DNA of 64,000 nucleotides from Pseudoalteromonas sp. MSK9-3. Its GTDB lineage: Bacteria; Pseudomonadota; Gammaproteobacteria; Enterobacterales; Alteromonadaceae. The notes under the pieces are model-generated. The model made no database searches. It was not told the DNA's origin and saw only the letters and a program-made list of their open reading frames with translations. The stretch covers positions 267,508-331,507 of the forward strand of contig NZ_MIET01000011.1 in assembly GCF_003590335.1 (NCBI RefSeq), given 5' to 3'. Both the position numbers and the translations under genes were made by a program. Of this stretch, positions 62,807-64,000 are shown in pieces. Position 1 is the first letter of the stretch. Each line of letters opens with the position of its first letter.

Positions 62807-63667
62807 TTAAAACTTCGGTTTTAACGCTTTGATCAAGCCTGCATCCACCCAATAGATATCTGCATTATCGCCACCATATGAACGATTAAAGAAGAAGTAT
62901 TTTCCGTCAGGTGTAATACTGCCATATTGCTCTTGATGCTGTGTGTTAACCTTATTACCGAGGTTTATCGCAGGTCCCCATGCTCCGTTTTGCTGTCGAA
63001 AAGAAACATATAAATCATTATCACCCAGCCCTTCTTTTCTTTCACTGTCCCAAATAATATAAGATTCATCTGGCGCAATAAAAGGGTGAGCTGTCCATTT
63101 ACCTGAGTTTATTGCTTTACTCACTGATTTCGGCGCTTCACGTTTACCCTCGACTAATCTTGAATAACGAATATGACCTACTTCAGTTGCTTCATCAAAA
63201 AAGTATGTACCTTTCTTTGACGCTGTTAAACGCATGATGCGAATAGCGTTAAAAGACTTGCCAAGGCTTTTAACCTCAGACCAACCAGACTGGGTACGCT
63301 CCCGAAACATCCCCCCAAGATGTAAAGTATTCCCATCAACAGACACAAATGGCTGCCCCGCTCTTGGCGGCACAACAGACTCTATCCATTGGTTATTTTT
63401 GTATTCAATAACACACAACGTATTCTTTTTATATTCGCCTCCCCTCCTTCTGAAGTACAACTCTTTTAGATCAGGGCTAAAACTCACTGCGGCTGCCCTA
63501 AACCCTTTATCTAGCATGTCGGGCGCAAACGGTTCAGGGGTCAAACCGGGTGGTTTTTGACCTAGATATAAATCCTTAAATGCTGGTAAGCCATTTTTAC
63601 TGTTACAGTTACCACTCATCGTCAATGTCGATAAGAGTAAAAAAGTTGAAATGCAAGTACGCTTCAT
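62807..63667 (-). CDS. PD40-repeat (TolB-like) secreted protein
   Basis: 286 residues. N-terminal signal-like segment (residues 1-20). Repeated PD40/WD40-like units: VSFSPDLKELYFRRR, HPFIAPDESYIIWDSER and YGSITPDGKYFFFNRS, so it is a beta-propeller as in TolB-type or oligopeptidase N-domains. No enzyme domain. AAGG lies six bases before the ATG. It reads towards the ABC operon; no functional link shown. Confidence 0.75.
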   Translation of the reverse strand: MKRTCISTFLLLSTLTMSGNCNSKNGLPAFKDLYLGQKPPGLTPEPFAPDMLDKGFRAAAVSFSPDLKELYFRRRGGEYKKNTLCVIEYKNNQWIESVVPPRAGQPFVSVDGNTLHLGGMFRERTQSGWSEVKSLGKSFNAIRIMRLTASKKGTYFFDEATEVGHIRYSRLVEGKREAPKSVSKAINSGKWTAHPFIAPDESYIIWDSERKEGLGDNDLYVSFRQQNGAWGPAINLGNKVNTQHQEQYGSITPDGKYFFFNRSYGGDNADIYWVDAGLIKALKPKF

Positions 63668-63809
63668 AACTGGCCTTAATTTAACATCAACAAATGATCT
63701 ACGCTCTTCTGAAAACCAATTGCAGCGATTAAATAGATAAATGAACTAATTGAACGATTAAGCTATGTCATCTAGTTTTAAAATACCTGACGCTCTCCTG
63801 ATTTTTACC

Positions 63810-64000
63810 CAGGGCAAGATCACGAACTTTACCTTGACTTAAAAGTATGATCTTATACGTCTTTTTAGGTTGCTACTTTTATGTCTGATCCTCTTTTTCT
63901 AGAATATTTTGAATCAATTGATGACCCTCGCCAACAAGGTAAGGTCGTTCACAAGCTCTTTGATATCATATTCTTAACTGTGAGTGCTGTTATTTCAGGA
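63810..64000 (+). mobile_element. ISAs1-family element, left end (runs off the window)
   Basis: The sequence CAGGGCAAGATCACGAACTT from 63810 has the CAGGG start expected of a left inverted repeat of this family. It is followed by the start of the transposase at 63881. The right end and target duplication lie outside. Confidence 0.65.
63881..64000 (+). CDS. ISAs1-family transposase (partial, N-terminus)
   Basis: ATG 63881 begins MSDPLFLEYFESIDDPRQ, followed by GKVVHKLFDIIFLTVSAVISG: the DDE_Tnp_1-associated domain with the conserved DPR and FDI/LTV of ISAs1-type transposases. The frame is open to the end of the window (40 codons). Confidence 0.8.
   Translation, partial: MSDPLFLEYFESIDDPRQQGKVVHKLFDIIFLTVSAVISG

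Overview
The window looks like chromosomal DNA of a marine gammaproteobacterium of the Alteromonadales, most likely Pseudoalteromonas. This is inferred from protein similarity and gene order, not from a search. Typical signs are the large NAD-dependent glutamate dehydrogenase, the msbA-lpxK-ycaR-kdsB block with comEC upstream, the pyrD-zapC-rlmKL-uup block, msrC-proQ-prc, an NhaC antiporter, a DUF3466 protein and DUF1302/DUF1329 genes. Coding is dense on both strands and moderately AT-rich.

Layout. 1-335: 3' end of gltA. 438-2880: csdA-csdE facing tcdA (cysteine desulfurase, sulfur acceptor, t6A dehydratase). 2885-9539, minus strand: pseudouridine synthase, kdsB, ycaR, lpxK, msbA and comEC, a lipid A/KDO export block with a competence channel protein. 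9567-17910: DUF2062 gene, then DUF3466 protein, uup, glutaredoxin-like protein, rlmKL, zapC and pyrD. 18009-22847: NAD-GDH. 23050-29969: a four-gene envelope cluster (DUF1302 barrel, DUF1329, YCF48-like propeller, RND/MMPL pump). 30208-38154: DUF2835, pepN, nhaC, prc, proQ, an unrecognised acidic protein and msrC. 38288-39301: small membrane protein and four identical tRNA-Ser(UGA) genes. 39540-41577: yccA and tusDCBE. 41708-43001: an IS3-family element with a broken orfA. 43022-45654: two secreted amidohydrolase-family proteins. 45763-52455: an unrecognised Cys-rich protein, DUF3718, DUF445, a fructosamine-kinase-like pseudokinase, CPXCG protein, ribE, norM and DUF3080.

After two tRNA-Val(GAC) genes (52573-52754) the content becomes accessory. 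It holds an ECF-type sigma factor coupled to a membrane Ser/Thr kinase whose outer part looks like three SLH repeats, a secreted Cys/His (CHAP/NlpC-like) protein, a single-chain double aspartic-protease lipoprotein with a PDZ domain, a frameshifted beta-propeller remnant, a MacB-like ABC exporter without its adaptor, a PD40 propeller protein, and the left end of an ISAs1-family element that runs off the window.

Most worth following up: the sigma/SLH-kinase module and its secreted neighbours (a possible wall-sensing circuit), the DUF1302-DUF1329-YCF48-RND cluster (a possible envelope-spanning lipid or hydrophobic export path), the fructosamine-kinase homologue lacking both catalytic aspartates, and the amidohydrolase pair in which one member has lost its metal-binding HxH motif.
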